Positions 1 to 10,820 of a stretch of 31,268 bases of DNA are shown one piece after another (within the stretch, counting starts at the first letter, position 1; the number at the start of each line of letters is the position of its first letter). Both the position numbers and the translations under genes were made by a program. Under the pieces are notes generated by a model. It saw only the letters and a program-made list of their open reading frames with translations. It was not told where the DNA came from and ran no database searches. The stretch lies in the NCBI GenBank assembly GCA_016800925.1, contig JABCPU010000680.1, forward strand, positions 1-31,268, read 5' to 3'. The stretch is from Suillus spraguei (Eukaryota; Basidiomycota; Agaricomycetes; Boletales; Suillaceae).

Positions 1-1561
1 GTACCAATGTCCTTCCATGTCCTTGCCACATCCGCATAGATCCATTTGGTGCATAGTTTATACATGACCATTTATCACTGATCCCAAGGCAAGCCTTATT
101 ACATGTTGCCTTGTGCCGCAGCCACCTCATGCTATGTTTACATATGGTGGTTACTGTACTTGAGCACTACTGATCTCACCTAGAGCATTCCAAATACATA
201 CGATTTAGGATATAAGCACCACATACTCCACATGATACAGTACCTGATTTGTACCCCATTGCATGTACTATAGGTTAGGATTAGTGTCTAGCTCTGGTAC
301 CACCCAGTAGTAGACTTAGTCTTTAAAGTTTCCTTACCGCTTGTTAATTGATTACACTTGTTCACCGTTACTGCTTGCATACCGCTGGACTCTTGATTCC
401 TATTTTGACTGAACTTCTCACACACCGCTACTTTACCAAAGAAAGTACCACGGCCTTCTTTACTGTTTCTTTGCACTGCTCACAACTTTAACCGCTGATA
501 ACGTCGCTCATCACTGCTCGCTTGATGCTACTGTTACTGACTTTGTTTCAACAATGCTAGTACTGCTACTTACTATGCCAGTTCTGGCAGCATCACTGCT
601 GACTGTGTGTTAAGACCGTATTCAAAGGTAGAGAGATCCGAAGGGCTTTGGCCTCAGTTTGTGCACTGTGCCCCTTTCTCGAGTAATGCCCCTTATTTCA
701 AGGAGAAGTTATTCGTCTGAAGATCCGGAAGGAGTTGCGTGACGGATCCGGACGTCTGAAGGTATTGGATATGATACGTCCGAAGGTTATTCGGAATGTA
801 AGGATAGAACAAAGATTAAGGCTAGCTTCGGAATGAGTTCCTAACTAGAAACTAACGGAGGTAGACTATCCGAAGATAGAGTCGGAGATATAGACTATAG
901 GAATCAATCCTAAGTCTCGGAAGGTGACTTTAGAGCAGAAGGTGGCTCAAGTCTGGAAGAAGCGAATGAGTAGAATCTAAGATGATATTCGAACTAAGGT
1001 TCTACGGAGATTTACAAGTGGTTTATATACTGTAAGTATCTGAGACGGATAATCAACAGGTCCGGGACCGAGGGCTATGTATGAAGTGTAACAGAAGTCT
1101 ATTAGTTAATGCACAGCGGATCAGTAAGCACGAATCGGAAATGAACACAGGTAACGGATCAGCGACGTAGGAGGGAAATATACATAGCCGGAATACCTGG
1201 AAACAGGAGGAATGACGAAAGGAGATAGACCGGATATGCACAGGGAGTTAAGGTGCAAGAAGTGAGCACATTCAGATGGGTGGTCCGGACAGGATCTGTG
1301 GACCGGATGGATATGAAATCGATCGGATCTGATTGGATCTGAGATTAGAATTATGGTATATGACACTGTGGCAACTTACCACTGACTACAACACTATATC
1401 CGCACATGGTTTGACTTGAACTTGGCTATACTAACAGGCATCCCCCTTTAGGGTCGAACACTCTTGTTTTGCAAGTGAAGCAGACTAGATGGAGCGCGAG
1501 ACCACACATACTAACTTAGGAAGTAGTTTATCTACAGCCCAGGTTAGGTTGTATCTTTACA
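1..1561 (+). repeat. LTR of family B, 5'-truncated by the window edge and interrupted by a nested solo LTR
   Basis: The stretch 1-602 plus 1366-1561 is one long terminal repeat. Its end (about 1445-1561, finishing GTATCTTTACA) matches the reverse complement of 23183-23300: shared blocks include the GTGAAGCAGACTAG and TTTATCTACAGCCCAGG segments and the terminal TATCTTTACA. Parts of 1-130 resemble the reverse complement of about 23780-23860. The element ends in CA as LTRs do. Its 5' end lies outside the window, so no duplication can be tested; the next bases are CTGG. It is interrupted at 603-607 by the solo LTR described next. No coding potential was seen. Family assignment is by similarity to the copy at 23183-24088. 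Confidence 0.7.
608..1365 (+). mobile_element. Solo LTR, family A1, with 5-bp target duplication CTGTG
   Basis: A 758-bp LTR that starts TGTTAAGACCG and ends GGTATATGACA. It is flanked by the direct repeat CTGTG at 603-607 and 1366-1370, a target-site duplication typical of Ty3/gypsy or copia integration. No internal region remains, so this is a solo LTR left by recombination between the two LTRs of one element. The reverse complement of 20023-20602 is the same family, about 180 bp shorter because this copy holds extra GGATATGG/GGATCGG-type sequence before its 3' end. It sits inside the family B LTR and is therefore younger than it. Confidence 0.9.
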
Positions 1562-1896
1562 CTGGATACATCAAGGGACCAATGACATCCAACATCTTCA
1601 AAGCCAAGCACGATAATGTTCAGGCTACTATGTCTCAGGCTGCAATTGCTGCAGTTTCATATTGCCAATTGCAGTGGTCAGCTCTCTATTGTTCTATGCT
1701 CCGTGATGTAGTCTAACTTTATGATAGCTTATCTGTCATCAGGGGTGATGTCACCAGCGGAGAACAGTGGATATTCTTCATGTATGAAAGGCACACTGAT
1801 GGTACTGGGCTGGTCCTATCTTCTCCTGAATACACTCTGGAACCGAATCTTGAAGGTCTGGCCTTGGTTCTTGACCTCTTGCGGGATTGGTGTGAC
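1562..1896 (+). pseudogene. Fragment of an unrecognised protein-coding gene, split by the hAT element
   Basis: From 1562 one frame stays open except for a single TAA at 1714-1716. Before the stop it reads through the segment MSQAAIAAVSYCQLQWSALY; after it continues with GDVTSGEQWIFFMYERHTDG and ends LALVLDLLRDWCD at the hAT insertion. The codon context around the TAA fits a CAA-to-TAA change. The frame resumes at 7582, beyond the hAT, with TEFPYLIFASSPFRLD before stopping. I do not name the family. The composition is that of a soluble globular protein. The 5' part lies beyond the family B LTR. Removing one copy of the 8-bp hAT duplication joins the two halves in frame. Confidence 0.45.
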
Positions 1897-2110
1897 TAGG
1901 GTTTAAAGTCCAGTTAAGTCCAGTCTTTTGACCAATTTTCAAAAGACTGGACCCAAACCAGTCTGCATAAACTCAACCTTGTCCTGCAACCTGGACTGAA
2001 CTCTTAGAAACCAGTTGAGCCAGTAGCAATGAGGTTCGCAGTTGGTTTCTGACCGGTTGCAGATGCAACTGGTCCGTAACTGTGTAGGACTGGTTAGGAC
2101 CACTCCAGAA
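1897..2110 (+). repeat. hAT left TIR and subterminal repeat region
   Basis: It begins with the TIR TAGGGTTTAAAG. It then holds a dense run of short direct and inverted motifs related to GTCCAGT/ACTGG, including AGTCCAGT twice near 1908-1922, AAAAGACTGGACC, AACCAGT and ACTGGT. The matching right end is 7396-7573, where GACTGGTTG and its complement recur. Such clusters are typical transposase recognition regions in hAT elements. No coding signal was seen here. Confidence 0.7.
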
Positions 2111-2224
2111 GTCTACATAGGGCAAAATCGGTAACTACTTTACAATGTGTTTGCAGGCAGGATAGTATGAGTACAGTATAGCATAGTTTGAAGCCTTGCC
2201 TCAAAACAAACATTGTAGTTTGCC

Positions 2225-5200
2225 ATGTCAAATCAAGGCAACATTCAGAAGTCTTCACACAAGCAACAATAACAGCAAAGGCCCTTGCTGGCTCTGAAAC
2301 AGGGCATGCGACCCAGACAGGCTCTTGTTCAAGGCCTCCAAAGTCACCAAATAATTCTAAACGGAAAAGATGGGTGGTCAGTGATGAAGACTCTGATAGC
2401 AGCAATGAGAGCCTCCATGAACGTCAGCGTACCTCGAAGAAGAAGAAAAATGCCAGCTCCAAACATAGTCTCAAAGAGAAAAGCACCACAGTGGAGATTG
2501 AAGAAGTGCGCGATATTAAAAATGTCATGGACAGTGAGGTCGAGGTCATTAACCACAAGTCTGATGCCAAGAGCAGTGAGGCAACCAAGAATGATAATGG
2601 TGAAGATGCTGTAAGTAAAGCACACTGTAAAAAATTGCCACCAGCTCATACTATGTATTATAACAAAGGAAGGGAGTGATCTGGGTGTACAGCACAAGGC
2701 CAATATTCCAGCTCCATTGGCAACAAAGAAACAGCGGGCAAATGATCTACTTACCATGTTTACACAGAAATGCATGGTGAAGTTCATTGGTATTGAGGGT
2801 GTGGTGGATACAAAGAGAGGGCACTGGTGCATAGTCTGCAAGTAAGTTAGTATGAGATACATCGAGACAGAAAGCTTACCATACATTCCAAGGGACGATG
2901 AAATCTTTGTAAAGCAGAATGGGAAATGTAAAGTGTTTCACCTAGGCAGTAATTCATCATGTCATCAACATATACATGGTCACTACGAGTTCTACCAGGC
3001 TAAATGTAAGGAGCTAGGGATCACTGAGCACCACTATGCAATCCCTCACGAGTTGTTGAATTACAGTCCAATGGATTAAAAGGAAAGCAGATGATGATAG
3101 ATGGACTGTTCCAGAAGGCCGAGAAGAAACAAGAGTTTTCAAGAGATAGTGTATTGCATGCAGTAGCAGAATTTATCGTCTGTGATGATCAAGTGAGATC
3201 TTTCAGTGTGTTGTGATCAGTGATAATGGTCATCAGTCTCTAGTTGTGGCAAACAAGACCACATTTCGAAACTGCTTGGTTGCAATGCATCCAGCATCAA
3301 CTACAGCAGAATTACCTTCGACTCACGATATCAAAACCTATATTCATAATGCATTCATCAAGCTCATTGAAAGTGTCAAGGCTGATATACAGGTAAGTTT
3401 TTTCATACATGTGAATGCATTTTCTAATGTAATCTAGTCCATAACTACTGGATGTGTTGCTACATCTACGAATCTCTGGTCCATTGACCAAACAAAGGCA
3501 TCATTCCTTGGGCTCACTGCACACTGGATTGAGGTCAAGAAGAACAAATGGAATCTGCACTCACTGTTATGAACTGGGGTGGCATCACCAGCGACAGTGA
3601 AAAGACACAGCCGGTCTGCTGGGAAGTTCTACTGCATTCAAATGAGAACGAGGATGATGAGTACATGGAGGATTCCAAGTACGAACAGAGTTCAAGTCTA
3701 AGAGTCGCGACTCAAAGACGATTGAGAATAATGATTAAGGCTAAGAGTGCTTAGACTTAGAAACAATTCAGACACTTAGGTTGGAGACCTAAGCGAAGGA
3801 TATTCCAGGTAAAACCCAGTAAGATTAAAGTGAAGTCTACAAGTGTAATACAATGTGCTTGAATAAGCCAATATATGCGCATGGACCAAGAGAGATGTGG
3901 GAACATAAGTGCATATCCTAAGAAGGAAGGCAACTATAGCACAGACACATTGAGCATATGAGTCAAGAAGTATGTCATGTGATATACAAGGTAATAGACA
4001 AAGAGAAAAGTATGTAGGGGATGTACATTGTAACGCTCACAAGTTATAGCATTCTGCAGTGTCTCTGGTGCCCATAGTGGAGTGAATCTGGGAAGATACA
4101 TAGTTGGTTTGTGCAAGCGGGTGGTTATTGTGTCAGGACAATCTACAAAGGTATTTCTTATTATATTTTGCTTGCAGTGACTACTACTAACTTCATATAC
4201 TACACAACAGCTATTCACTGTAACAGCTGACAATACAAGCAATAATGACACAACATGTGACAAGATAGAGCATGTTCTACACCACCACCACATCTACTCA
4301 TTCAGCTCTGATCAACACCATCTCCCCTGCCTTTCTCATGTTCTCAATCTCGCTATTGTTGCTATTATGTCTGTCATCTCTCACATTGCCACTGTGGAAA
4401 CTACTACCGCAATCTGGGAATTTGATCCCTTGTTGTCCAACAATTGAGTCTTAGGAGGCTCACTAGATGTTGTTGCAGCTGTGCGCACTATTGCAATTAA
4501 GGCGTGTCTTACATTTTTTCTATTGTTATGCATAAACCTAATGATCTAACAGACACAGTGCTCAAGTCAACAAATCAAATACTTTCAGATGCTTCAAGTG
4601 AAGTGTGGGTTCAAGACCCCACTCAAGATACCTCTCCATAGCAACATACACCGGGGAACAGCTGATAATATGCTTGGACGTGCATGTCTCTTGCAACAGG
4701 TAAGCAAAAAAAAAGATTTCTAATGCTACATCACTAATCTGTTTGCACAGCCTATAAATATGTTTATCAGTACTGCAGATGAGCTATTTAGCCCCATCAC
4801 TACCATCCAGCATTCTGGACTGACAACACACATTCCCTGGAGTGCCTTTACCTTTTGGAGCAGTGACTGGGACTGTGTTGAAGATACATGCATCATTATC
4901 TCAATATGTTCATTTTTATAGTACATATCTACTAATACTAATATCCCCACAGGACGCTAATGAAATTCAGCAGTATTTTTCTTCCAAAAGTCAACCAACT
5001 CTATGGCATGCAATCCCTGCTTTCGAGGAGCTGAAGATGGCATGGGAACAGAAGCACAGCATGCTAAAGTATGAACTCTACCAGGTCGCAGTTCAGAAGG
5101 GACTTGATAAGGTCAATAAATACTATCAGAAGATGGACAAAAAACCTGTGTATGTGCTTGCACTTGGTGAGTACTTACATATTGTATTTTTGTTGATCAG

Positions 5201-5980
5201 ACTAACGGACATTATAGTTCTTCATCCATACTACAAACTGGAATATATCAAGATGACTTGGGGAGGACCTGAAGAGCAAGAACGTGAGCGTGTGGCCGGT
5301 AACCTTAATGCTAAGTATTGGCATGACAAGGCTTTGAAAGTTGTAGAGACCACTATGGAAGCCTACTGGAAAACTCGTCCCTCCTCTACTGCTATCATGC
5401 ATCCATTAGCAACTGCATTGGTTGCCAGTACTTCCATGACCCCTCTCATGATACAACCACAGTGGAATCTGTGTTTGACCGTCATTGCCACTTGCCTCTT
5501 GAACAGGCAACACTGGACCATGATGCCAGCTGGGCGGCAGAACTCCGGAGGTACCTCAAGGACATGCCTGATGTTTTGAAAAGCACAAATATCATCAACT
5601 GGTGGTCGGTAAGCATATTCACACTTATATTCGTGTATTTGGCTAATTAGTTCATTCAGAAACATTATTCTATGTATCCTACACTTGCAAGAATTGCTAT
5701 GGACATCTGTGCAATTCCTGCATCATCTGTACCCTGCGAACGACTTTTTTCAGGTGGTGCAGAGACCGCCACTGACCATCACTCCCATCTCGGTGCTGAA
5801 CACTTTGAACAATTACAGATGCTCAAATTCTCATGGTGCAAGTCTCTTGCTGACTCTGCTCAAGCAAACTCAGGTATTGTTGAGGAAGTTTTGCTAGATG
5901 AATACAAAGATTTCCTTCTTGTGGATGAGGGCATGGCACAGTGGGAGAATGAAGCTGGCGAAGTCGAGACCATTTTGTAG
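2225..5980 (+). pseudogene. hAT transposase with BED zinc finger and C-terminal dimerisation domain; disrupted
   Basis: Multi-exon transposase of the hAT superfamily. In order: a Lys/Ser/acidic N-terminal region (KRKRWVVSDEDSDSS near 2357-2400); a BED-type finger split by an intron after GHWCIVC (about 2823-2843), with its His part HQHIHGH near 2955-2980; the RNase-H core (ASFLGLTAHWIEVKKNKW near 3500-3550; GAHSGVNLGRYIVGLC near 4069; ADNTSNNDTTCDKIEHVL near 4230); and the C-terminal hAT domain (SSVPCERLFSGGAE near 5726 to about 5840). Introns are visible, for example around 5170-5216 and 5609-5660. Breaks are the LTR inserted at 3565, a TGA at 4445-4447 (fits CGA to TGA), and a frame change near 5430. 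The start is uncertain: ATG at 2225 opens only a short frame, and the basic region is in another frame without a nearby ATG. Confidence 0.85.
3560..4040 (+). mobile_element. Solo LTR, family C copy 1, with TSD CTCAC, inside the hAT transposase
   Basis: The LTR spans 3565-4035 (471 bp), starts TGTTATGAACTGG and ends TTGTAACG, where CA would be usual. The direct repeat CTCAC lies at 3560-3564 and 4036-4040. Deleting the LTR and one repeat rejoins the transposase codons in frame: WNLHS continues as QVIAFCSVSGAHSG. This confirms both borders independently. Related copies lie at 19268, 26075 and (reverse) 27891-28350. They share GGTGGCATCACCAG near the start and the GGTAAAACCCAGTAAGATTA block in the middle. 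Confidence 0.9.
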
Positions 5981-6049
5981 TAGTCTGTACTATCCAAGTC
6001 ATGTTCATTTGCATATGTCAATATTTGTGTTTCATGCAACCGGTCCTGG

Positions 6050-7400
6050 TATAGTGTTACAACCATGCCAAACTGGGGCTACTAAGAAGTCCTGGTCTTA
6101 CATGGGGTTGTACCGGAGGGACAGAAAGTTGAAGGGGCTTGGCCTCAGCTCGTACGTTGTGCCCCTTACCTGAGTACATGCCCTTAATTTTGGATGAAGT
6201 CCAAGGGGGAGTTATAGTGAAGTCCAGATGGAGTCTGGATGAACTCTGTAGGACAGGATAGCTCAATAGAGCTCCGAAGGACTTCTGGATGAGCGCAGGA
6301 ATGCGCCGGAATTATTTCCAGATGGTAGGGAGTAATGGTAAGACTACTGGAACAAGTTCCAAGTAGAATGGATGAAGAATGGACTCCTGGACAAAGTCCA
6401 GGGCAGGATAGGAGCAAAGCTCTGGAGGGACAGATGATCCATAGGTGTCAGAGGATAGGATAGGATAGGTCCGAAGGTCCAGAGCTCGGAGGAGCGGAAG
6501 AGCAGAAGAGCAGACGAGCAGATGATCAGATGAGCGTAGCTCTATGGATCTTAGGGGAAGTGTTGACTATTAGAGGGGAGTAGGTCCGGATATGGTATAG
6601 AAATAGTATAGACTACTCTGGACAAGGTCCGGAATAGAAACAGACAGGATAAGACTACCAAAGGTAGAGTTGGAGGTGAAATGGATGAGAGACAGGAAAT
6701 GGACGAAGTCCGAAAAGGATATAGGACAAAGGATCAAGGCTCCGGCCTAGGGAATGATCCCATAGGTCTGAGTCAGAAGCTTACAAGGGCCGGAGCCCAA
6801 GTGCAAGAACGGAAACGGACTTATATAGACATGGTAACAAGATACAGAAGTCAAAGGAATATACAGAAGTAGGAAAGCAATGATCAGATTGAGGTCTGCA
6901 GGAGTTGTACTACAAGTTTATATACTGTAGGTAGCATGCCGGAAGGCAAGTAAGGATAGTCCGAGGCTATGTTTGAGGCATTGCAGAACACAAGGCTATG
7001 AACTCAGAAATAAGACTTGTACAAAATATCTTATGAAGACAGAAGTCAAGATAACCGAAAGCCAGAAGTGCAGAGATAACCGAAAGCCAGACACAGGTAT
7101 TAACCTAAAAGGAGTAATGCGCAGGTGTGCGGGAATAATTTTGCATATGAGCATGGATCGGATATGGACATGGATTGGATATGGACATGGATTGGATATG
7201 AACACGGATCAGATGGGTGGATCAGATCGGATGGATGGACTGAGTCGGATATGGATATGGATTAGATATGGATGGATATTAATTGGAGTGGATTGGTGGA
7301 TTGGATATGTGAGCTGGATTGGATGGGTGGACTAGGATGTATGGATTGGGTGTCCGGATGTCCATGGATCAGACCTGAATGTACGGTATATGACATATAG
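6050..7400 (+). mobile_element. Solo LTR, family A2, with TSD TATAG, inside the hAT element
   Basis: A 1341-bp LTR (6055-7395) starting TGTTACAACC and ending GGTATATGACA. It is flanked by TATAG at 6050-6054 and 7396-7400. Its 5' portion (GGGGCTTGGCCTCAG and the following GTGCCCCTTACC) and its 3' terminus resemble family A1, so A1 and A2 are subfamilies of one retroelement lineage. The second A2 copy is the reverse complement of 20981-about 24262. Short ORFs inside it are chance frames through purine-rich repeats. It lies downstream of the transposase stop. Confidence 0.92.
7146..7350 (+). repeat. Degenerate GGATATGGACAT/GGATTGG minisatellite within the A2 LTR
   Basis: Near the LTR 3' end the sequence becomes a string of imperfect units such as GGATATGGACATGGATT (twice between 7160 and 7200) followed by GATCAGATGGGTGGATC-like units. 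The mirror copy at 21040-21250 has the complementary CCATATCCA/CCATCCA string in a different unit order, so the array has changed length and order since the copies diverged. Any ORF across it is low-complexity and not a gene. Confidence 0.75.
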
Positions 7401-7581
7401 ACTGGTTGCAGTCGACTTTTCATCAGTCTGATGTTAGAGGTCAAACAAGGCAACTGGCAACCACAAGATGTCAAATTAAGGGAAACTGAGACTGAAAATT
7501 TGGTCTTAAAAAGTTGCGGTACGGTTTGGTCTACAGTCTTTGACTGGTTGTATAACCGCACTTTTAAACCCTAGGTGTGAC

Positions 7582-7880
7582 TGAATTCCCGTATCTCATT
7601 TTCGCATCCTCACCGTTTCGATTAGATTGATAATGCAACTAGCTGTGACTATACATTCTTCACTACTATGTGACAGATATATGGTCATACAGCATGTTCT
7701 CCTTGATCTGTTCCCTGTAGAGTATTTGTATTTGTATTTACAATGACAGCCTCAGGATAGGGTCCTATTAAGGCTGCTATCCTTTGATGATTATAAAAGA
7801 CACCCCTTCGGTTGGCTCCATGTAAACATGATGATATGTACTATGCATTGATTTTTATAATAGCAATTCAGGAAATACAA
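7582..7880. other. Spacer between the hAT right end and the helicase remnant
   Basis: It begins with the continuation of the split ORF (about 15 codons, then stops). After that it is AT-rich sequence with no gene, repeat or RNA that I can recognise. Confidence 0.5.
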
Positions 7881-8345
7881 TGTTTGCACTGTCCTATGTC
7901 TCTTCATGTTCTCACTCTCGATGAAGCTATGTACAATTGACCATGAGCAAAAGGATCCGTTCGAAGGTCAAGTACAGTCCGCGCCAATGTTAACCCTTGA
8001 CACCCATTGAATGTGGTTGCATATGCAAGCCGCAAGGGAAACTGTCTTTGATTTACTGTCCACAATGAACAATTTGGATGGAACACAAAGCTAACGTGGG
8101 CAATGCAGTGGCTCTCAAATATATTGATGAGTTGGACTTCAATGAAACAACGATGTAGAGCCACCATGTGCACCCACATATTTCTAACCAATATTTTTTC
8201 TACAGAGATGGCGCACACGCAGCTTTGTTTCAGATCCAGGCAATGGGAGGCACTCCAGGATGGGTTAACATTGCAAAGTAGTTGGATGTGTGTTCTGGCA
8301 CGTTCAATGGAGTGTGTTCAGCTTCCTTCAGGTTGTCTGAACTAA
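7880..8345 (-). pseudogene. C-terminal remnant of a PIF1-like (Helitron-type) helicase
   Basis: Read on the minus strand, the frame from 8218 to 7904 contains FPLRLAYATTFNGCQGLTL followed by RTVLDLRTDPFAHGQLYIA and SRVRT. This is the terminal helicase motif block of PIF1/RRM3-like helicases, the form carried by Helitrons and by fungal PIF1-like families: a TxNxxQG motif and the HGQLYxAxSR motif. Upstream (8340-8219) the other frames give NVPEHTSNYFAMLTHPGVPP and LDLKQSCVCAIS, consistent with the region before it after frameshifts. The Walker motifs and the HUH replicase are absent. This is a fragment only, next to the hAT target site. Confidence 0.75.
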
Positions 8346-8773
8346 AGTAAGAGTCTGTTTTATGTTACAAGTGGCATGTATGCTTCATGTCTGTTTGCGA
8401 AACTTACAATAATCGCCTGTCTAGAAATGTGTCATTGAATTCGTCAACGTAGATATTGAGAGGGGAAAGGAATGAGCGATGAAGACAGGTATCAGCGTCT
8501 TCAACAACGTCTTGTGGGAAGAGGAAGTTAATGGTATCCTCAAAGTTTGTAGTGGCTGCTATGAGTTCAAGATGTTATCCTCCGACGAATGCTGTGCACG
8601 CAATGACGCTGTGAACGGGAAATTGACGTGGTAGACACAATTTCGCCCGAGGCCGGCGGTTAATGCATTAGATATAGCAACAGGAATGAGAAGGGCGATG
8701 CTTGCGATGTCGAGGTAATGCGCAGACAAGTAAAGACGACGAGCAAGCGCCCTTTGTAGATCCGGGCCGCAGA
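8346..8773. other. Intergenic region upstream of the dipeptidase gene
   Basis: No convincing ORF or repeat was found. GC content is higher than in the transposon arm to the left, and the sequence leads into the promoter of the dipeptidase gene. Confidence 0.5.
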
Positions 8774-8781
8774 TATAAATA
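8774..8781 (+). promoter_or_regulatory. Likely TATA box of the dipeptidase gene
   Basis: TATAAATA lies 79 bp before the ATG at 8860, followed by a pyrimidine-containing leader. The spacing is plausible for a fungal core promoter with a short 5' UTR. Inferred from motif and position only. Confidence 0.5.
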
Positions 8782-8859
8782 GGATTCTTGCTTGGCTATC
8801 TTATCGGTTCAGTGACCGTACTAATTACATACAGTACCACCTCTTCATCAGTAACGACA

Positions 8860-10820
8860 ATGCCAGCTCCAACAAGCTTCAGTAACTACATCGACACGCA
8901 TGCAGATGCGTTTATCAAGCGTCTAGGTGATGCTGTTGCTATTCAAAGGTAGGCTTCGCAGTCGCATACAATCAAAACTTTTCAACTTAATTCAAGACTC
9001 CCGTCCATACAGCATCAGCAGCGATGCTCGTCGACGCCAGGACGTCATTTTGATGGGAAACTGGTTGAACAGCCAGTTGAACCAGCTTGGAGTTGAGACC
9101 AAACTTATCGATCTTGGCACGCATGAGATGCAAGGGCAGACGCTGCAGCTCCCCCCAGCTATCATCGGACGTCTGGGGAGCGACCCTGCGAAGAAGACGG
9201 TGCTGATATATGGGCACTATGACGTGCAGCCTGTGAGTCAGTGATGGTATGTTAAAGAACGTGGTACTGAACCACTGAAACTAGGCGTTAAAGTCGGATG
9301 GCTGGAAGACAGATCCATTCACGCTTGTGGTGGAAGAAGATTCGGGTCGCTTGATCGGTCGTGGCTCGACAGATGATAAGGGCCCGATTTTGGGCTGGCT
9401 GAATGTCATAGAGGCACATAAGAACCTGGGGATTGCCATGCCTGTAAATGTCCGATTTTGCTTTGAGGGTATGGAGGAGAATGGGAGTGAGGGGCTGGAT
9501 GAGTGCATCCAGGAAGAGGTGAAGAAGGGTAAGGACGGGTGGTTTGACGGGGTTGATTGCGTGTGCATCGTGCGTGGTCTTTGCCTACCAATGTGGAGAT
9601 ATATACTGATGCAACGAGACAGAGCGACAATTACTGGCTGAACACCCGGACGCCTGCATTGACGTATGGGTTGCGTGGTATTGCGTATTTCAGCATCAAT
9701 ATTACTGGGCCTGGTCAAGATCTACATTCAGGGTTATTTGGGAGGACGGTGCACGAACCCATGACAGATTTGATTAAACTCATGAGCAAGCTTGTGGATC
9801 ATAACGGCAACATTCTGATACCTGGTATCGACGACATGGTCCCACCCCATGACGAGGAGGAATTGTGTGTGCTCAGACTTTTCATTTGAATCTAGACTTA
9901 TTCTATGTAGGAAGCTTTACCAGAAGATGGACTATACGATAGATGATATTGAAGAAGCTGCTGGCGGAAAAGTGAGTAATCATTCCTTTTGTGACTGCTC
10001 GCATCTGACTGGATCGTAAAGGTAGCACTGTCATCTGAAAAGACTCTCGTGCTAATGGGCCGGATGCGTCAGCCATCCCTTTCCCTGCACGGCATCCAGG
10101 GAGCATTCTCAGAGGTCGGTGCTAAAACTGTCATCCCTGCCAAAATAGGCGGGAAGTTCAGTATTCGGTGATTACATCCCCCACTTCATTTAACTCCACA
10201 CGCTGACAGTGGTCCTTCTCTTCGCTTCATTATGACCGGTATGACATCTACGTGTTATCGATCTTACCAGCCTTGTTCCCCCACAAACTCCGGAGAAGAT
10301 CATACCCCTTGTTAATGCATACCTCGAAGCTGAGTTTGCGAAGCTCAACAGCAAGAACAAGATGGAGGTAGAGTATCTACACGGCGGTAAACCTTGGGTT
10401 GCAGATGTCAGGCACTGGAACTTTGAAGCTGCAAAGAAGGCTATCGAGGTGCGTCTGAAACACTAGTTCTCTTTAACGTCGTGAACTGAAAATATTTCAG
10501 GCTGTGTACAAGAAGACACCGGACTACACGCGTGAGGGAGGCTCGATCCCCGTGACACTGACATTTGCGGAGAGCCTGGGCGTAAACGTATTATTGCTAC
10601 CTATGGGCAGAGCAGATGACGGAGCTCAGTATGTGATGTTTCGATGACCCCTATTTGTTCGTTGACACATTCCTTAGCTCGACCAACGAGAAACTGGATC
10701 GATCCAATTTCATTGAAGGGGTGAGTGGGTCAGTTACAAGAATGTCGACGACAATTGATGGTCCGATTACAGACAAAGGTCCTTGGTACCTACTTGTACG
10801 AAGTTGGCGCTGCTGCATGA
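8860..10820 (+). CDS. DUG1: M20-family metallodipeptidase (Cys-Gly dipeptidase, DUG1/CNDP2 type), 10 exons
   Basis: Cytosolic zinc/manganese dipeptidase that cleaves Cys-Gly and similar dipeptides in glutathione turnover. Exons: 8860-8948, 9013-9232, 9285-9569, 9623-9864, 9911-9971, 10022-10167, 10271-10448, 10501-10628, 10678-10720 and 10773-10820, giving 479 aa (family about 475-481). All introns are GT-AG and 46-64 bp, except 10168-10270 (103 bp). Catalytic set visible: His98 and Asp100 in YGHYDVQP, bridging Asp133 in GSTDDKGP, Glu167/Glu168 in [10 protein letters not shown], Asp200 in SDNYWL, and His450 in DDGAHSTNEK. The dimerisation lid lies between about residues 210 and 400. The last codons end EVGAAA-stop; a +1 reading of the same bases (LHDTTN) resembles the usual family tail, so a one-base change may have shortened the C terminus by some residues. 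Otherwise intact. The start is the first ATG after the TATA box. Confidence 0.93.

Larger units (their letters stand above)
1889..7581 (+). mobile_element. hAT-superfamily DNA transposon (TIRs and 8-bp TSD), interrupted by two solo LTRs
   Basis: The element is 1897-7573. The left end begins TAGGGTTTAAAG and the right end, read on the other strand, begins TAGGGTTTAAAAG, giving terminal inverted repeats of at least 11 bp. The 8-bp direct repeat GGTGTGAC flanks it at 1889-1896 and 7574-7581, the duplication length characteristic of hAT elements. It carries the hAT transposase gene (about 2225-5980). Subterminal regions (1900-2110 and 7396-7560) contain many copies of ACTGG/CCAGT-like motifs on both strands, as expected for transposase binding sites. 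Two younger solo LTRs lie inside (3565-4035 and 6055-7395). Without them the element would be about 3.86 kb. The transposase is broken, so the copy is non-autonomous today. Confidence 0.93.

Noticed and set aside
1053..1366. Minus-strand ORFs of 62 and 81 codons.
   Set aside because: They lie wholly inside a solo LTR with verified borders.
2094..2886. Minus-strand ORFs of 103 and 180 codons.
   Set aside because: They lie antisense to the hAT transposase N-terminal and BED-finger exons, have no recognisable motif and look like shadows of the Lys/Ser-rich coding strand.
6973..7335. A 120-codon ORF.
   Set aside because: It runs through the GGATATGG minisatellite of the A2 LTR and is rich in Met/Asp/Trp/Gly as a consequence of the repeat.
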